21,173 nucleotides of DNA from Armatimonadaceae bacterium (lineage in GTDB: Bacteria; Armatimonadota; Armatimonadia; Armatimonadales; Armatimonadaceae). A program made the translations under genes and the position numbers. The notes under the pieces were generated by a model. It made no database searches. It was not told where the DNA came from and saw nothing but the letters and a program-made list of their open reading frames with translations. The stretch covers positions 1 to 21,173 of the forward strand of contig JAUJNC010000116.1 of the NCBI GenBank assembly GCA_030446525.1, given 5' to 3'. Of the stretch, positions 1 to 7,780 are shown in pieces (the stretch's first letter is position 1; each line of letters starts with the position of its first letter).

Positions 1-11
1 CAAGTGACCCA

Positions 12-1175
12 CTAATACTTCCCGTCGAGCAGCGTTTCTTGTCCGTTGGCCCAACAGCGCGTTGCATAGAATACCCCCTCGCCTGTCTTGCGGAAGGGCT
101 CCGGCGTGTCGAAGACGCAGCCGATGACCTCGATCACGCGGTCCGCGCCCCCTTTGTGCACGATATGCGACTCGCCGCTGAAGTTGCATCCGTGCACGGC
201 CACGCGCTTATGCACGCCCCCGTGCTGCGCGAAGCCGATCTCAAGATGCGCCTCGCCCATGAAGTAACACTGGGCGAGCATGCCGGGGCGCCACCCGCCG
301 GGGATCTCGCAGGTCTGGCCGCGCTCAAAATAGACGCCCTGGATTAATGTGCCGATGGACCACTTACCTGCATACAGGCCGCCACCGACATTGCTGTAGA
401 AGTGTAGCTTAGCCCCCACCTGGCAGCCCGCCATCTCCTTGGCGTAAATGCCCCAGCCCTTGCAACCGTGAATCCAGCCGCCGCCGATGTACCAGTCCGT
501 GCATTTGTTGCCCGCCGGATCGTCGATGTGGATGCCGTGTCCGCCGCAGCCCACGATGTTGATCATCTCGATCCAATTGTTGACAAGCGTCGACTTCAGC
601 GGGGTTCCGCTGCGGGTGACGCCCACCATGCGGATGCCGTCGCCCGTCATCCGGCTGATGTTGAGGTTGAAGAGCCGAGAGTTCCAGGATTGCAGGACGA
701 TGCCGCAGCAGTGGGCGCCTACGCTGCCCCCCTCCAGGTTGAGGTTCCGGATGTGGACCGGCGACTGCGCCTCGGCGATGTTCTTTAGGTGCTTCTCGCT
801 GACGAGCAACGCGTAGTTGTCGCCGTCCCCGCGCTTCTTCAGGGTTGCCCCATGACCTTCCAATGTCCAGCCTGCGGAAAGCGGCATTACCAGACGGTCA
901 ATCAGATACGTCCTGCCCGCCGTCAGGTGCAGGCCACCGGCACTGGCCAGGGCCGCCTTCTGGACAGCGGCTGTGTCGTTTGTCATGCCGTCGCCGAGCG
1001 CACCGAAGTCCTCGGGCCGCGGGGCCAGCTGCGCCGAGGGATCGCCTGCTTGCGTCTTTGCCGCCGGGCCTGTCGTGCCCGGCGTGGGCACTGCCGTAGC
1101 CCTGGCGCTGAGCAACGGGAGCACCCCGAGGCTGCCGAGCCGCACGAAGTCGCGTCTGTTGAGTTCATCGTCCAT
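12..1175 (-). CDS. Tat-exported pectate-lyase-superfamily right-handed beta-helix protein
   Basis: Complete 387-residue protein. The open frame extends upstream to 1292, but I chose the ATG at 1175 because AAAGGAA lies about 9 nt before it and the protein then starts with a twin-arginine signal (NRRDFVRLG, then a short hydrophobic stretch ending near ARA). After a Pro/Gly linker comes the sequence EDFGALGDGMTNDTAAVQKA at about residues 55-75, the hallmark start of the pectate lyase superfamily domain (Pectate_lyase_3 type, shared with phage tailspikes and polygalacturonase-like proteins). Irregular Asn/Gly-rich coils continue to the C terminus. Known of the family: a parallel beta-helix that binds or cleaves acidic polysaccharides. 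Inferred: an extracytoplasmic glycan-active protein; lyase or hydrolase cannot be decided because no catalytic triad is clear. It is divergent from tpx. The frame is clean, unlike many neighbours. Confidence 0.8.
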   Translation of the reverse strand: MDDELNRRDFVRLGSLGVLPLLSARATAVPTPGTTGPAAKTQAGDPSAQLAPRPEDFGALGDGMTNDTAAVQKAALASAGGLHLTAGRTYLIDRLVMPLSAGWTLEGHGATLKKRGDGDNYALLVSEKHLKNIAEAQSPVHIRNLNLEGGSVGAHCCGIVLQSWNSRLFNLNISRMTGDGIRMVGVTRSGTPLKSTLVNNWIEMINIVGCGGHGIHIDDPAGNKCTDWYIGGGWIHGCKGWGIYAKEMAGCQVGAKLHFYSNVGGGLYAGKWSIGTLIQGVYFERGQTCEIPGGWRPGMLAQCYFMGEAHLEIGFAQHGGVHKRVAVHGCNFSGESHIVHKGGADRVIEVIGCVFDTPEPFRKTGEGVFYATRCWANGQETLLDGKY

Positions 1176-1298
1176 GCCTGCGTTCCTTTCTGTGCGTCCT
1201 TTGCAATCATCGATTCCTCGCGCCGAAGCAGAAAACCTGTCGATGAGGCTCAAGTAGTGGGTCTTGCCTCCGGTAGCGTGCAGCGCTCCCACAGAACC

Positions 1299-1322
1299 GA
1301 GCCGCCCTGTTTTGGGCGGCTC
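1299..1322. other. 9-bp perfect hairpin in the divergent intergenic region
   Basis: GAGCCGCCC pairs perfectly with GGGCGGCTC around a 6-nt loop (TGTTTT). It lies between two divergent genes (starts at 1175 and 1453). No T tract follows on either strand, so it is not a normal intrinsic terminator. It could be a regulator site or a structured leader element. The rest of 1176-1452 shows no gene; the two gene-proximal ribosome binding sites are AAAGGAA for the leftward gene and AAGGAG (1438-1443) for tpx. Confidence 0.4.
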
Positions 1323-1452
1323 CTGCTTCGACCGGGGCGCCCCTGGCCATTTCCGCTAGCCCCTGCAAACAGGAGAGTTGCGGTGCCGCGGCGAACAGGA
1401 AGGCGCAGCGCGGAACAGGAAGAGGCAACCGTCTGCCAAGGAGCGACGCATC

Positions 1453-2028
1453 ATGGAGGAGCGCATCGGCGAGGCTTTCGAGTTGGGGGAACAGCTTACT
1501 GTCCTCGGGCGCAAACTAGAGCCCGGTGACCCGGCCCCGGATTTCACCCTGGACTATTTCGACCCGCAGCAGGAGACGATGCGCACCATCGGGCTGGGGG
1601 ACTCGGCGGGAAGCGTGCGCCTGCTCAACGTGGTGAACTCTCTGGACACGCCCGTCTGTCACACGGAGACACGCCGCTGGGACGAACTGCGCGCCGACCT
1701 GGGCGCAGATGTGGTACTCTACACGGTCAGCATGGACCTGCCGTTTGCCCAGGCACGCTGGTCGAAGGCCGAAGGCCTCACGCACGCGTCGCTCTCGTCG
1801 CACCGCAGCGAGCAGTTCGGCCGGGACTACGGCGTGCTGCTCCAGCAGTGGCGTCTGCTCCAGCGCGCCGTCTTCGTGATCGACAAGAACGGCCGCATCA
1901 CCCACGCCGAGTACGTGCCCGACCAGATGCGCGAGCCAGACTACGCGGCGGCCGTGGCGGCAGCGCGCCAGGCATCCTCTAACCCTTTGTCGGTCCAGCG
2001 CCCTGGGACCGCCGACCCATGGCGTTAA
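1453..2028 (+). CDS. tpx: Tpx-type thiol peroxidase (peroxiredoxin) lacking the resolving cysteine
   Basis: 191 residues; the start at 1453 is supported by AAGGAG 9 nt upstream. Fold and motifs match atypical 2-Cys peroxiredoxins of the Tpx family: PDFTL near residues 29-33, the peroxidatic site SLDTPVC with Cys69, MDLPFAQARW at about 94-103, and the C-terminal AVFVIDKNG and EPDYAAA blocks. Known role: reduction of hydrogen peroxide and alkyl hydroperoxides by thioredoxin in the cytoplasm. The position that normally holds the resolving Cys (RWC or RFC in homologues, about 34 residues after the peroxidatic Cys) is Ser104 here, and Cys69 is the only Cys in the protein. It would therefore have to work as a 1-Cys enzyme or use an external thiol. 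The stop codon overlaps that of the opposing pectate lyase fragment in a shared TTAA. Confidence 0.88.
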   Translation: MEERIGEAFELGEQLTVLGRKLEPGDPAPDFTLDYFDPQQETMRTIGLGDSAGSVRLLNVVNSLDTPVCHTETRRWDELRADLGADVVLYTVSMDLPFAQARWSKAEGLTHASLSSHRSEQFGRDYGVLLQQWRLLQRAVFVIDKNGRITHAEYVPDQMREPDYAAAVAAARQASSNPLSVQRPGTADPWR

Positions 2029-2537
2029 CTGCCGGGCAAGAGGCTATTGATGTATTCCTCGATATTGAGGACGGCGCGTTTATCGGCAGCGTCGCGGGGA
2101 AGTGCGCCGGCGTTCTTCAGGACGTGCTCGAAAGCCTGCTGCGCGGATTGCGGCCTGAAACCCGAGGCCAGGCCGTCGATCGGTGTGTTCGACCGGAATG
2201 CAGCGGCGTCGAAACTTGTTCCGATCTCGACGGTGTCCCAATCATCCTGCGAGTCGCTGGTACGGCCGGGACCGATGTTGCCCTTGATGTAGAACTTGCT
2301 GCCGGGCACGGCGGTACGAAACAGGTTGATCCCCCGCGCGCCCTGCCCCGTTTTCGATGTGTTGGGGCCGACTTTGTCGTAGTTGCCTATGATGTTGGCC
2401 GACACTGGCCTGGCCTTCGCGTCCGTGTTCCAGAGACCGGTCGCTTCGGTCCCCCAGTCGGCGCGGCCAGAAGCGCGGCTTGAACGCCGAAGGCGCCGAG
2501 CAGGGCGGAAGGAAGGGCGTAAAATTCTGGTGTTCAT
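2025..2537 (-). pseudogene. Pectate lyase, signal peptide joined to C-terminal third only
   Basis: The frame from about 2470 down to 2025 encodes a typical C-terminal part of a family-1-like pectate lyase: a 'GNYDKVGPNTS' coil, 'KFYIKGNIGPG', and the terminal 'SAQQAFEHVLKNAGALPRDA' helix that packs across the beta-helix in these enzymes. At the N terminus, ATG at 2537 starts MNTRILRPSFRP. A one-base shift then reveals LLGAFGVQAALLAAP, a convincing signal-peptide core, in another frame. The 200-300 residues with the catalytic Arg and calcium ligands that should lie between are absent. So this is a signal peptide directly followed by a C-terminal third, plus a frameshift: an internal deletion, real or made in assembly. 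The assignment rests on motif memory; exact lyase family uncertain. Confidence 0.55.
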
Positions 2538-2607
2538 GGATCACTCTCGAGAAGATGCTGGAGGCAAGTTGCGCCTGGTAACTGCGCCCGCCGCCCACTC
2601 CCACTAA

Positions 2608-2757
2608 TCAGGCGGCGGGCAACAGAATGTACTGATCGTCCCAGCTGTTCATGGCGTGTCCGCGCGGGTAGCCCTGCGAGCCATATGCGGGGACTCCCAG
2701 GAACCGGTCGATCTTCGCCCACTTGGCGTGGCCGTCGACATAAATAACATTCAAGCC
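2608..2757 (-). pseudogene. C-terminal remnant of an H-X9-DG pseudopilin
   Basis: Read on the minus strand from 2757, a 49-codon stretch ending in TGA (2608) gives GLNVIYVDGHAKW near its start and WDDQYILLPAA at its end. NVIYVDGHAKW is the conserved tail motif of prepilin-like proteins of the DUF1559 / H-X9-DG class; the second pseudopilin in this window has LNIIYVDGHARW at the same place. Everything upstream (the FTLIE methylation motif, the helix and the first His) is missing. The fragment begins about 25 bp after the stop of the sialidase-fold gene, so the 5' four-fifths has been lost. It lies just upstream of the pectate lyase fragment. Confidence 0.65.
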
Positions 2758-2783
2758 GCATCGCAGAAATGACCCTCCCTGCC

Positions 2784-4613
2784 TTAGTTACCGTTCCGCA
2801 ACAGCGGCGGTAGCGGCGGCACGCGCACAGGCAGCCAGGTGGTCGGTTCGTCGGGGTCCTCGCCGGGCATGCCGTCTACCGCCCGCCCGCTCGTGTGACC
2901 CTCCCTGCTGTCCATATTCAGAAGCTCCAGGTGCGCCACTGCCGACGCGCCGGTGGCGGGCCGCCCGCCGATCAGCCGCCAAGGCACGCTCACCTCCAGC
3001 CGGTAACCTGCGCCGTTGTTATCGCGCTGCGCCTTCACCGTGGGAGCGGCACTGACGCGCGTCCAGGGCTCCGAACTGCCTCGTCGCGATTCCAGCCACG
3101 CGACGCCGCCCGCCGTGGCCGTCACCCGGAACGTGTGGGCCGGCATCGGTGCTGCCGCGGCAGCGACATTCCCTTCTGGTTTGCTCATCCAGCAAAGGCG
3201 GAAGCCATCGCTTTTTTCCGGCTCGGACGCGACCACTTGTTCGTCCCGCGCGGCGAAGTGCAGGGTAATCGCGTTCCCGTCAGCCGAGGCGGAAAGACGT
3301 CCCTGCGCCTGGGAGGCGTCGCCAATGAACCAGGCGTTGCCCCTCGCCCGGCCCTCGTTGCCGCTGGATAGGACTTGGAGCGGGCGGTTGAGGACACCCT
3401 TGGCGAGCAGGATCCGCTCGCTGCCTTTGACGCCTGAGGTCGCCCCGCTCAGCACAAGATCCGGCGCGATCTGCGATATACACCCCCAGAACCCCTGGGC
3501 GCCGAAGGGGCGTGACGGGCTGCCGAAACGGCGCGCCGTATCGTCGCCGATGAAGGTCCATATGCCTGGTACGCCGCGCAGCCTGCCGTTAGCCTGCACG
3601 AGCGCCTCGCCCGAGTCCAGCTGGATCAGGTAGGGCGCGTAGCCGGTGAAGCCGGCGTGGACCGGCCAGCGGCGGTCCGCCGGACCGGGCATCGGGGAAG
3701 TGAACTCCGGGTAGCGCCAGTTGCGCTCCAGCGAGCTCCACACGATCGAAGGCGTGACCGGCGGCGGCGTGATGGTCTTGCCCACGAGATCGCACTCGGC
3801 GACGTACACGATCCCTTTGCCGTTCTGCAGAGCGGTTCCCACTGCCATGCCGTCCATGCTGAACGGCGCTCCGTCGGGCGTGGCGCCTTCGGTCCGGGAC
3901 AGGTACTCAGATTCCGGCTTGCGCACATCCGGCGCGGGTCGCCACGTGCGCCCACCGTCGAAAGAGCGGACCATGCCGACATGGCAGCGCCCATCGTGAG
4001 TATCCGTGAAAAGGAGCTGCAATTCACCGGAAGGCAGCTGCAGGAGCGACGGCTCCCAGTTCTTGCCGCGAAACGCCCATACGGGTTCGCTCCAGGTCTG
4101 GCCCTCGTCCAGGCTGCGCATCACCTCGATGCCTTCGTTCTCGTTGCTGCGGCGGTTGTTGCGGCGCTGATACACCAGAAGCAGCGAGCCGTCCTTCAAC
4201 TGGAGGAAATCCGGGTTACAGTAGGCGACGCTGTCTTTCGCGTCCGTATCGTACCAGGACTTCTTGATCCACCGGGGCGCACTCCAGGTACTCCCGCCGT
4301 CCTTGCTGCGCTGGGTGAAAACCTGCCAGCCGTACCGCCCGTCCATGAACGTCATCAGCAGGTCGCCGCTCTTGAGCCGCTTGACCCGCGGATAATGGCG
4401 CTGGCGGAACTCTTTGCCGTCAACGGAAAAGGCGGCGAGCGTCTGCCGACTGCGAAAGTCCCAGGCAATGCGTATATCGGCTGCCGGTGCGGCGACGCAA
4501 CACCCTGTGGCGAACGAAGCCGCCAGAAACGCGGCCGCCTTCCCGAGACGGCGACGTAGCTGCGCGCCGAACTGGGGACGATGGCCGATGCGCCGCACGT
4601 CGGTGATCTTCAT
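2784..4613 (-). CDS. Secreted sialidase-superfamily (BNR/Asp-box) protein with C-terminal CBM9-like domain
   Basis: 609 residues from the ATG at 4613, which has AAGGAG 6 nt upstream and overlaps the sulfatase stop as ATGA; an in-frame ATG at 4652 lies inside the sulfatase. The N terminus is basic, then hydrophobic (AAAFLAASFATGC), a signal peptide that may be a lipobox. Three Asp-boxes follow: SKDGGSTW (about 103-110), SLDEGQTW (about 167-174) and SFDGGRTW (about 217-224), the mark of six-bladed sialidase-type propellers. YPRV just before the first resembles the Arg-bearing FRIP strand. From about residue 420 on, the sequence (GNAWFIGDASQAQGRLSASA ... YRLEVSVPWRLIG) looks like a CBM9-like carbohydrate-binding domain. 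Known family activities include exo-glycosidases, trans-sialidases and lyases; no substrate can be assigned. Translational coupling to a sulfatase suggests sequential action on one sulfated glycan. Confidence 0.85.
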   Translation of the reverse strand: MKITDVRRIGHRPQFGAQLRRRLGKAAAFLAASFATGCCVAAPAADIRIAWDFRSRQTLAAFSVDGKEFRQRHYPRVKRLKSGDLLMTFMDGRYGWQVFTQRSKDGGSTWSAPRWIKKSWYDTDAKDSVAYCNPDFLQLKDGSLLLVYQRRNNRRSNENEGIEVMRSLDEGQTWSEPVWAFRGKNWEPSLLQLPSGELQLLFTDTHDGRCHVGMVRSFDGGRTWRPAPDVRKPESEYLSRTEGATPDGAPFSMDGMAVGTALQNGKGIVYVAECDLVGKTITPPPVTPSIVWSSLERNWRYPEFTSPMPGPADRRWPVHAGFTGYAPYLIQLDSGEALVQANGRLRGVPGIWTFIGDDTARRFGSPSRPFGAQGFWGCISQIAPDLVLSGATSGVKGSERILLAKGVLNRPLQVLSSGNEGRARGNAWFIGDASQAQGRLSASADGNAITLHFAARDEQVVASEPEKSDGFRLCWMSKPEGNVAAAAAPMPAHTFRVTATAGGVAWLESRRGSSEPWTRVSAAPTVKAQRDNNGAGYRLEVSVPWRLIGGRPATGASAVAHLELLNMDSREGHTSGRAVDGMPGEDPDEPTTWLPVRVPPLPPLLRNGN

Positions 4614-6077
4614 GCCGTCTCCTTCTGTCCGGCAGCGCCCCGTATCTTCCACTCCGGTGCGTGGATATGCTCCCGCTCCAACGCGGCGCGCACGCGGACG
4701 ACCACTTCGGGGTGCGCCTCGGCCACGTCCTTCTTCTCACCCAGGTCCGCGGCGAGGTCGTACAGTTCCACCTTCTGGGCCTTGGCGCCCCCGTCCCAGG
4801 GCTTCTGGACCCCCTTCCAGTCACCCAGCCGCACCGCCCGCGCCCCGCCACGCTCATAGAACTCCCAGTAAAGGCAATCGTGGCGTGGCTGCGCCCCCGC
4901 CGCCTGGCCACGCAGAGCCGGGGCGAAACTTACTCCATCAGTCTGCTTCGGCGGCTTGGCCCGCGCCAGTTCCATGACCGTTGGCACCACGTCGGGGAAG
5001 TAGCCGACGTGATCGGAGGCGGCCCCGGCGGCCACGCGCCCCGGCGAGCGCGCGATCATCGGCACGCGGATGCCGCCCTCGTACAGGTCGCGCTGTATGC
5101 CGCGCAGCTCACCGTGCGAGCGGACATACTCCGGGTCGGTGCGACCTGCGCGGTGTGGGCGGGTGGGTGCGCGTGGGGCTGGGCGTGCGCGCGTGCGTGC
5201 TCGGCAGCCGCGCAGACGCGGCCCGTAGCCGTCGAGGCGGCTTATCATCGCGGCCAGCCCCTTCTGCGGCTCCGGCCACGGCTTCTCGCGTAGGCGCCCG
5301 GGTCGGGCACCTCCATCTGCCCTTGCGCTTGGCCTCGTTGTTGGCGTGCGGCAGCGTCAGGGTGTAATACAGGAAGAAGGGGTTTTTGTTCCCCTTCTGC
5401 CAGTCGATAAACGCCAGCGCCTCGTCGGTGATCCGGTCCGGCGCGTACGCCTTGCGGATGGTCGCGACGCCCTGCCCCACCTTGCCCTCGTCCGGCACGA
5501 CATTGGGCAACGGCACACGGTGTTCGTTGCCCGGCTTATCGCCCGGTGCAGGAACGTCGGGTAGTAGTTGTGCGCCTGGGTGTGCCCCAGGAAGTCGAAG
5601 AACTCGTCGAAGCCCTGGGGCGTGGGCAGGCCGGTCGTCCCCACGTCGCCGAGCCCCGCCTTCTCGGCGCAGGCCGTACGGTAGCCCGCCGCATCTGGGG
5701 CACCGGGGGTGATGTCCTGCGCGCAGGGCAGCCGCCGCCGTTGCCGCGGATGTGGCAGTGCCCGGTGTGCAGGCTGTGTCATCAGTACGCAGCGCGACGG
5801 CGCGCAGACCGAGGACCCGGCGTAAAACTGCGTGAAGCGCGTGCCCTCCTGCGCCATCCGGTCAAGGTGGAGGGGTCTGTATCTGTTTCTGGCCCGTAGC
5901 AACCCGAGATCCCTGCAGCCTGAGTCGTCGGCCAAGATCAGGACGATGTTGGGCGCGGATCCGGCCAGTGTGGCGGGCGTCCGCTTCCAGGTGGACGCCG
6001 CTCCCACCGCCGCGAGCAGCGCGCCGAGCGTAACGAAGCAGTTCTCTGCGTGTCAGTGGTGTGCCCATTATGGGCAT
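4610..6077 (-). pseudogene. S1-family (formylglycine) sulfatase, frame-broken
   Basis: Stitching minus-strand frames from 6077 to 4610 gives a full-length sulfatase of about 490 residues. The N terminus is PLTRRELL, with a hydrophobic GALLAAVGAA in the next frame (Tat signal). Then come PNIVLILADD with metal-binding Asp residues, SSVCAPSRCVLM with the C-x-P-S-R formylglycine motif near 5800, EEFFDFLG-like and HNYYP segments, NPFFLYYTLTLPH, and a clean last 200 residues from about 5150 (GGIRVPMIARSPG, DVVPTVMELA, YDLAADLGEKKDVAEAHPEV). Known role: hydrolysis of sulfate esters outside the cytoplasm. At least five shifts interrupt it, and bases 5140-5215 have lost the T-S-D-N-G-P region. The start could be 6077 or 6068. 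The stop overlaps the sialidase-fold start by ATGA, so the two genes were built to be cotranslated. Confidence 0.8.
6062..6076. promoter_or_regulatory. 15-bp palindrome overlapping the sulfatase start codons
   Basis: TGCCCAT T ATGGGCA is a perfect inverted repeat that covers both candidate ATG codons (6077 and 6068). It could be a small start-codon hairpin or chance. AGGGGG (6091-6096) is the nearest Shine-Dalgarno-like match, rather far (13 nt) from the first ATG. Confidence 0.25.
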
Positions 6078-6237
6078 GGTTCACTCACTGCCCCCTGATA
6101 TCCCTTTCGCAGATAGTGTGCGTAGCCAAGCGGCCGGGTAACGACACAGCAATCGCGCTTCTGTGGCTTCTGGAGCCTGCGGCAGAAATACGACCAGGCA
6201 TGAGCTCGTGCCGTCTGCAGCGGGCCGACCACGACAG

Positions 6238-6266
6238 CACATAGGGCGGCGGAAACCGTTGGTCAA
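6238..6266 (-). promoter_or_regulatory. Candidate sigma-70 promoter for the sulfatase operon
   Basis: On the minus strand TTGACC (6266-6261) and TATGTG (6243-6238) are separated by 17 bp, with transcription toward the sulfatase start about 160 bp away. Only the -35 is close to consensus, so support is moderate. Confidence 0.3.
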
Positions 6267-6378
6267 CATGTGGAACATAAATTTTCAGGGCGGTTTCGGG
6301 GACAGGAAAGCAACGCACAATTCGAGGTTTAGATGAACAAAGCATTAGAGTGTAACCAGAAAGGGCCGTTTGTGAGAC

Positions 6379-6408
6379 ATTATAAAGGGTTGTGGGTACC
6401 AGTCGCAA
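6379..6408 (-). promoter_or_regulatory. Candidate distal sigma-70 promoter for the sulfatase operon
   Basis: On the minus strand TTGCGA (6408-6403) and a perfect TATAAT (6384-6379) are separated by 18 bp. It would give a leader of roughly 300 nt before the sulfatase ATG. Chance is possible, but a perfect -10 in DNA this GC-rich is uncommon. Confidence 0.35.
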
Positions 6409-6557
6409 TGCGCGTTTTGGAAAGTATAGAGGGGAGAGTGGTGATTGGTCGCCGGGAGGCAATTAGGGAAGGGCAGGAGGCAACATCGAAGGACGAGCCG
6501 GTGGCGTGGCGGGCTCTGGAGCACCAGCGCCACCAGGTCAAGTCTAGTAGTACTCCG

Positions 6558-6775
6558 TTAAGGTAGGATTGTGAGATAGAGCCGCTTGAGTTTGTTGCGG
6601 GCATCCGCTGTGGTCAAGCGCCATTCCACACGCGTGCTCCGCGCGTTGCGCGGACTACAGCGGCAACCTGCTCAATCAGCCTGTTTTTGTCGCTCATGCC
6701 GCTCGGAAAGACACTGCGGAAGAGCCGACAACGCGATCTCGGCCATGATGAGCCACGATCCGTGGCGAGGCGTGG
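6558..6775 (-). pseudogene. C-terminal remnant of an IS630-family transposase
   Basis: On the minus strand the sequence reads AEIALSAL, then CLSERH, then ARNARSTRVEWRLTTADARN and KLKRLYLTILP ending in TAA (6558). VEWRFTTADARxKLKRLYP is the typical end of IS630-family (Tc1/mariner-like) transposases. There is at least one frameshift or stop around 6670. The 5' part of the gene, including the DDE catalytic residues, should lie to the right but is not found there: the IS3 element begins at 6776, and its far side (8178 onward) shows no IS630 sequence. So it is a fragment cut at the IS3 boundary. Confidence 0.65.
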
Positions 6776-6799
6776 TGGTCTTCCTCCGCTTTGATGGAG
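6776..6799 (+). repeat. Left inverted repeat of the IS3-family element
   Basis: Begins TGGTCTTC and continues CTCCGCTTTGATGGAG. It differs from the right end at two positions (T/C at the fourth base, C/T at the eighth). It is the end next to the orfB 3' side. Confidence 0.7.
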
Positions 6800-6805
6800 G
6801 CTTGG

Positions 6806-7780
6806 TTAAGCCCGCAACCGGCAACGCTGGCCGCCGCAGTTCGGCGTTCGAACTCCTCGGGGCTCAGAGTACCCAGCGACAGGCGGCGCCGCTTGCGATG
6901 TACCAGACTTCGATGTAGCGGGAAATGTCGGCACGCGCCTCCTCTCCCGTTTCGTACTGCCGTCGGTGGACTAACTCCCGCTGGAGCGTGGCGAAGAAGC
7001 TCCCCACCGGCGCATTGTCCCAGCAGTTGCCCTTGCGGCTCATTGAGCAGGTAATGCCTGCCTCCTGCAGCAGCGCCTGGTGATCCAGGCTGGCGTACGG
7101 ACTGCCCTATGCTGCGCCAGCGCAGCATGGGTCACTGTGGCAGAGCAGCCCGTCTCGCGGTCGCCGCTGCAGGAGCACCATCTCCAATGCCTCTATTACC
7201 GGCGTCTTCTCCAGCGTGGGTTGCATCGACCACGTTCACGCCCGCGTGAACCAGCCTACCACCTTCCGGGAGAAGAGATCGAGTGCCACCGACGCGTTCA
7301 CAGACCTGTGAACCAGGTACAGCCAGCCTTCCCTCGTCCAGAGGTAGGTGATATCACAGCTCCAGCGAGTATCGGCTTCTTGGGCGTCAAACTGCCGATC
7401 CAGAACGTTTTCCTGTATCGGCAGAGCGTGCTTCGAGTCCGTGGTTGCCACGAAGCGCTTCCCAGGTTCTGGCCGGATCCCGTTGTCGCGCATTAGCCGC
7501 TCCACCCGCCTCTTTCCGCAGGCGATGCCACTCTCTTTGACGTCGTGGTAGATGCGCGGGCTTCACACAAGGGTGAACGGGCTGCCGTAGGTCTGGCCGC
7601 GCTCTTCAAAGGCGCTCCGGATGTGCACCAGCGGCACCCGATCCTGCGGAGCGCCCGGCGTAGTAGCCGCTCACCGACGCCGGCATCCCCCGGCACAAGG
7701 CAGCCACTTTGAAACCCTTCCCTTGCCCCTGTACGGATCGGCATCTCCCCTTGGGCGGCTCTGGTGCGCAGGCGCACCAT
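6806..7780 (-). pseudogene. IS3 transposase OrfB (DDE integrase), frame-broken
   Basis: Segments of a typical OrfB appear in order across different minus-strand frames: VERLMRDNGIRPEPGKRFVA and TTDSKHALPI near 7500-7430, DTRWSCDITYLWTREGWLYL with the first catalytic Asp (DITY) near 7370, DLFSRKVVGWF near 7260, then ALLQEAGITCSMS, GNCWDNAP and SFFATL near 7080-6980 (second Asp region), RQYETGEEARADISRYIEVW near 6930, and LSPEEFERR near 6850 (around the third catalytic Glu). At least four shifts are needed, and part of the core between about 7240 and 7090 is poorly readable. The left boundary is approximate. Role: catalysis of transposition together with OrfA as a frameshift fusion. Confidence 0.7.

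Larger units (their letters stand above)
6078..6557. other. 480-bp gene-free leader between the sulfatase and the IS630 remnant
   Basis: No open frame here resembles a protein; short ORFs on both strands have no recognisable composition or ribosome binding site. The stretch is less GC-rich than its surroundings. It holds the candidate promoters listed separately and probably serves as the upstream region of the sulfatase-sialidase operon. The right end (about 6541-6560, around the sequence GTACTCCGTTAAG) may be the terminus of the IS630-type element. Confidence 0.4.

Noticed and set aside
3657..4559. 300-codon open frame on the + strand
   Set aside because: Antisense shadow of the sialidase-fold gene; no ribosome binding site and no recognisable domain.
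5546..5899. + strand frames inside the sulfatase region
   Set aside because: They lie opposite conserved sulfatase blocks, including the C-x-P-S-R motif.
6333..6566. 77-codon + strand ORF in the region upstream of the sulfatase
   Set aside because: No ribosome binding site or known motif, and its end overlaps the IS630 terminus.
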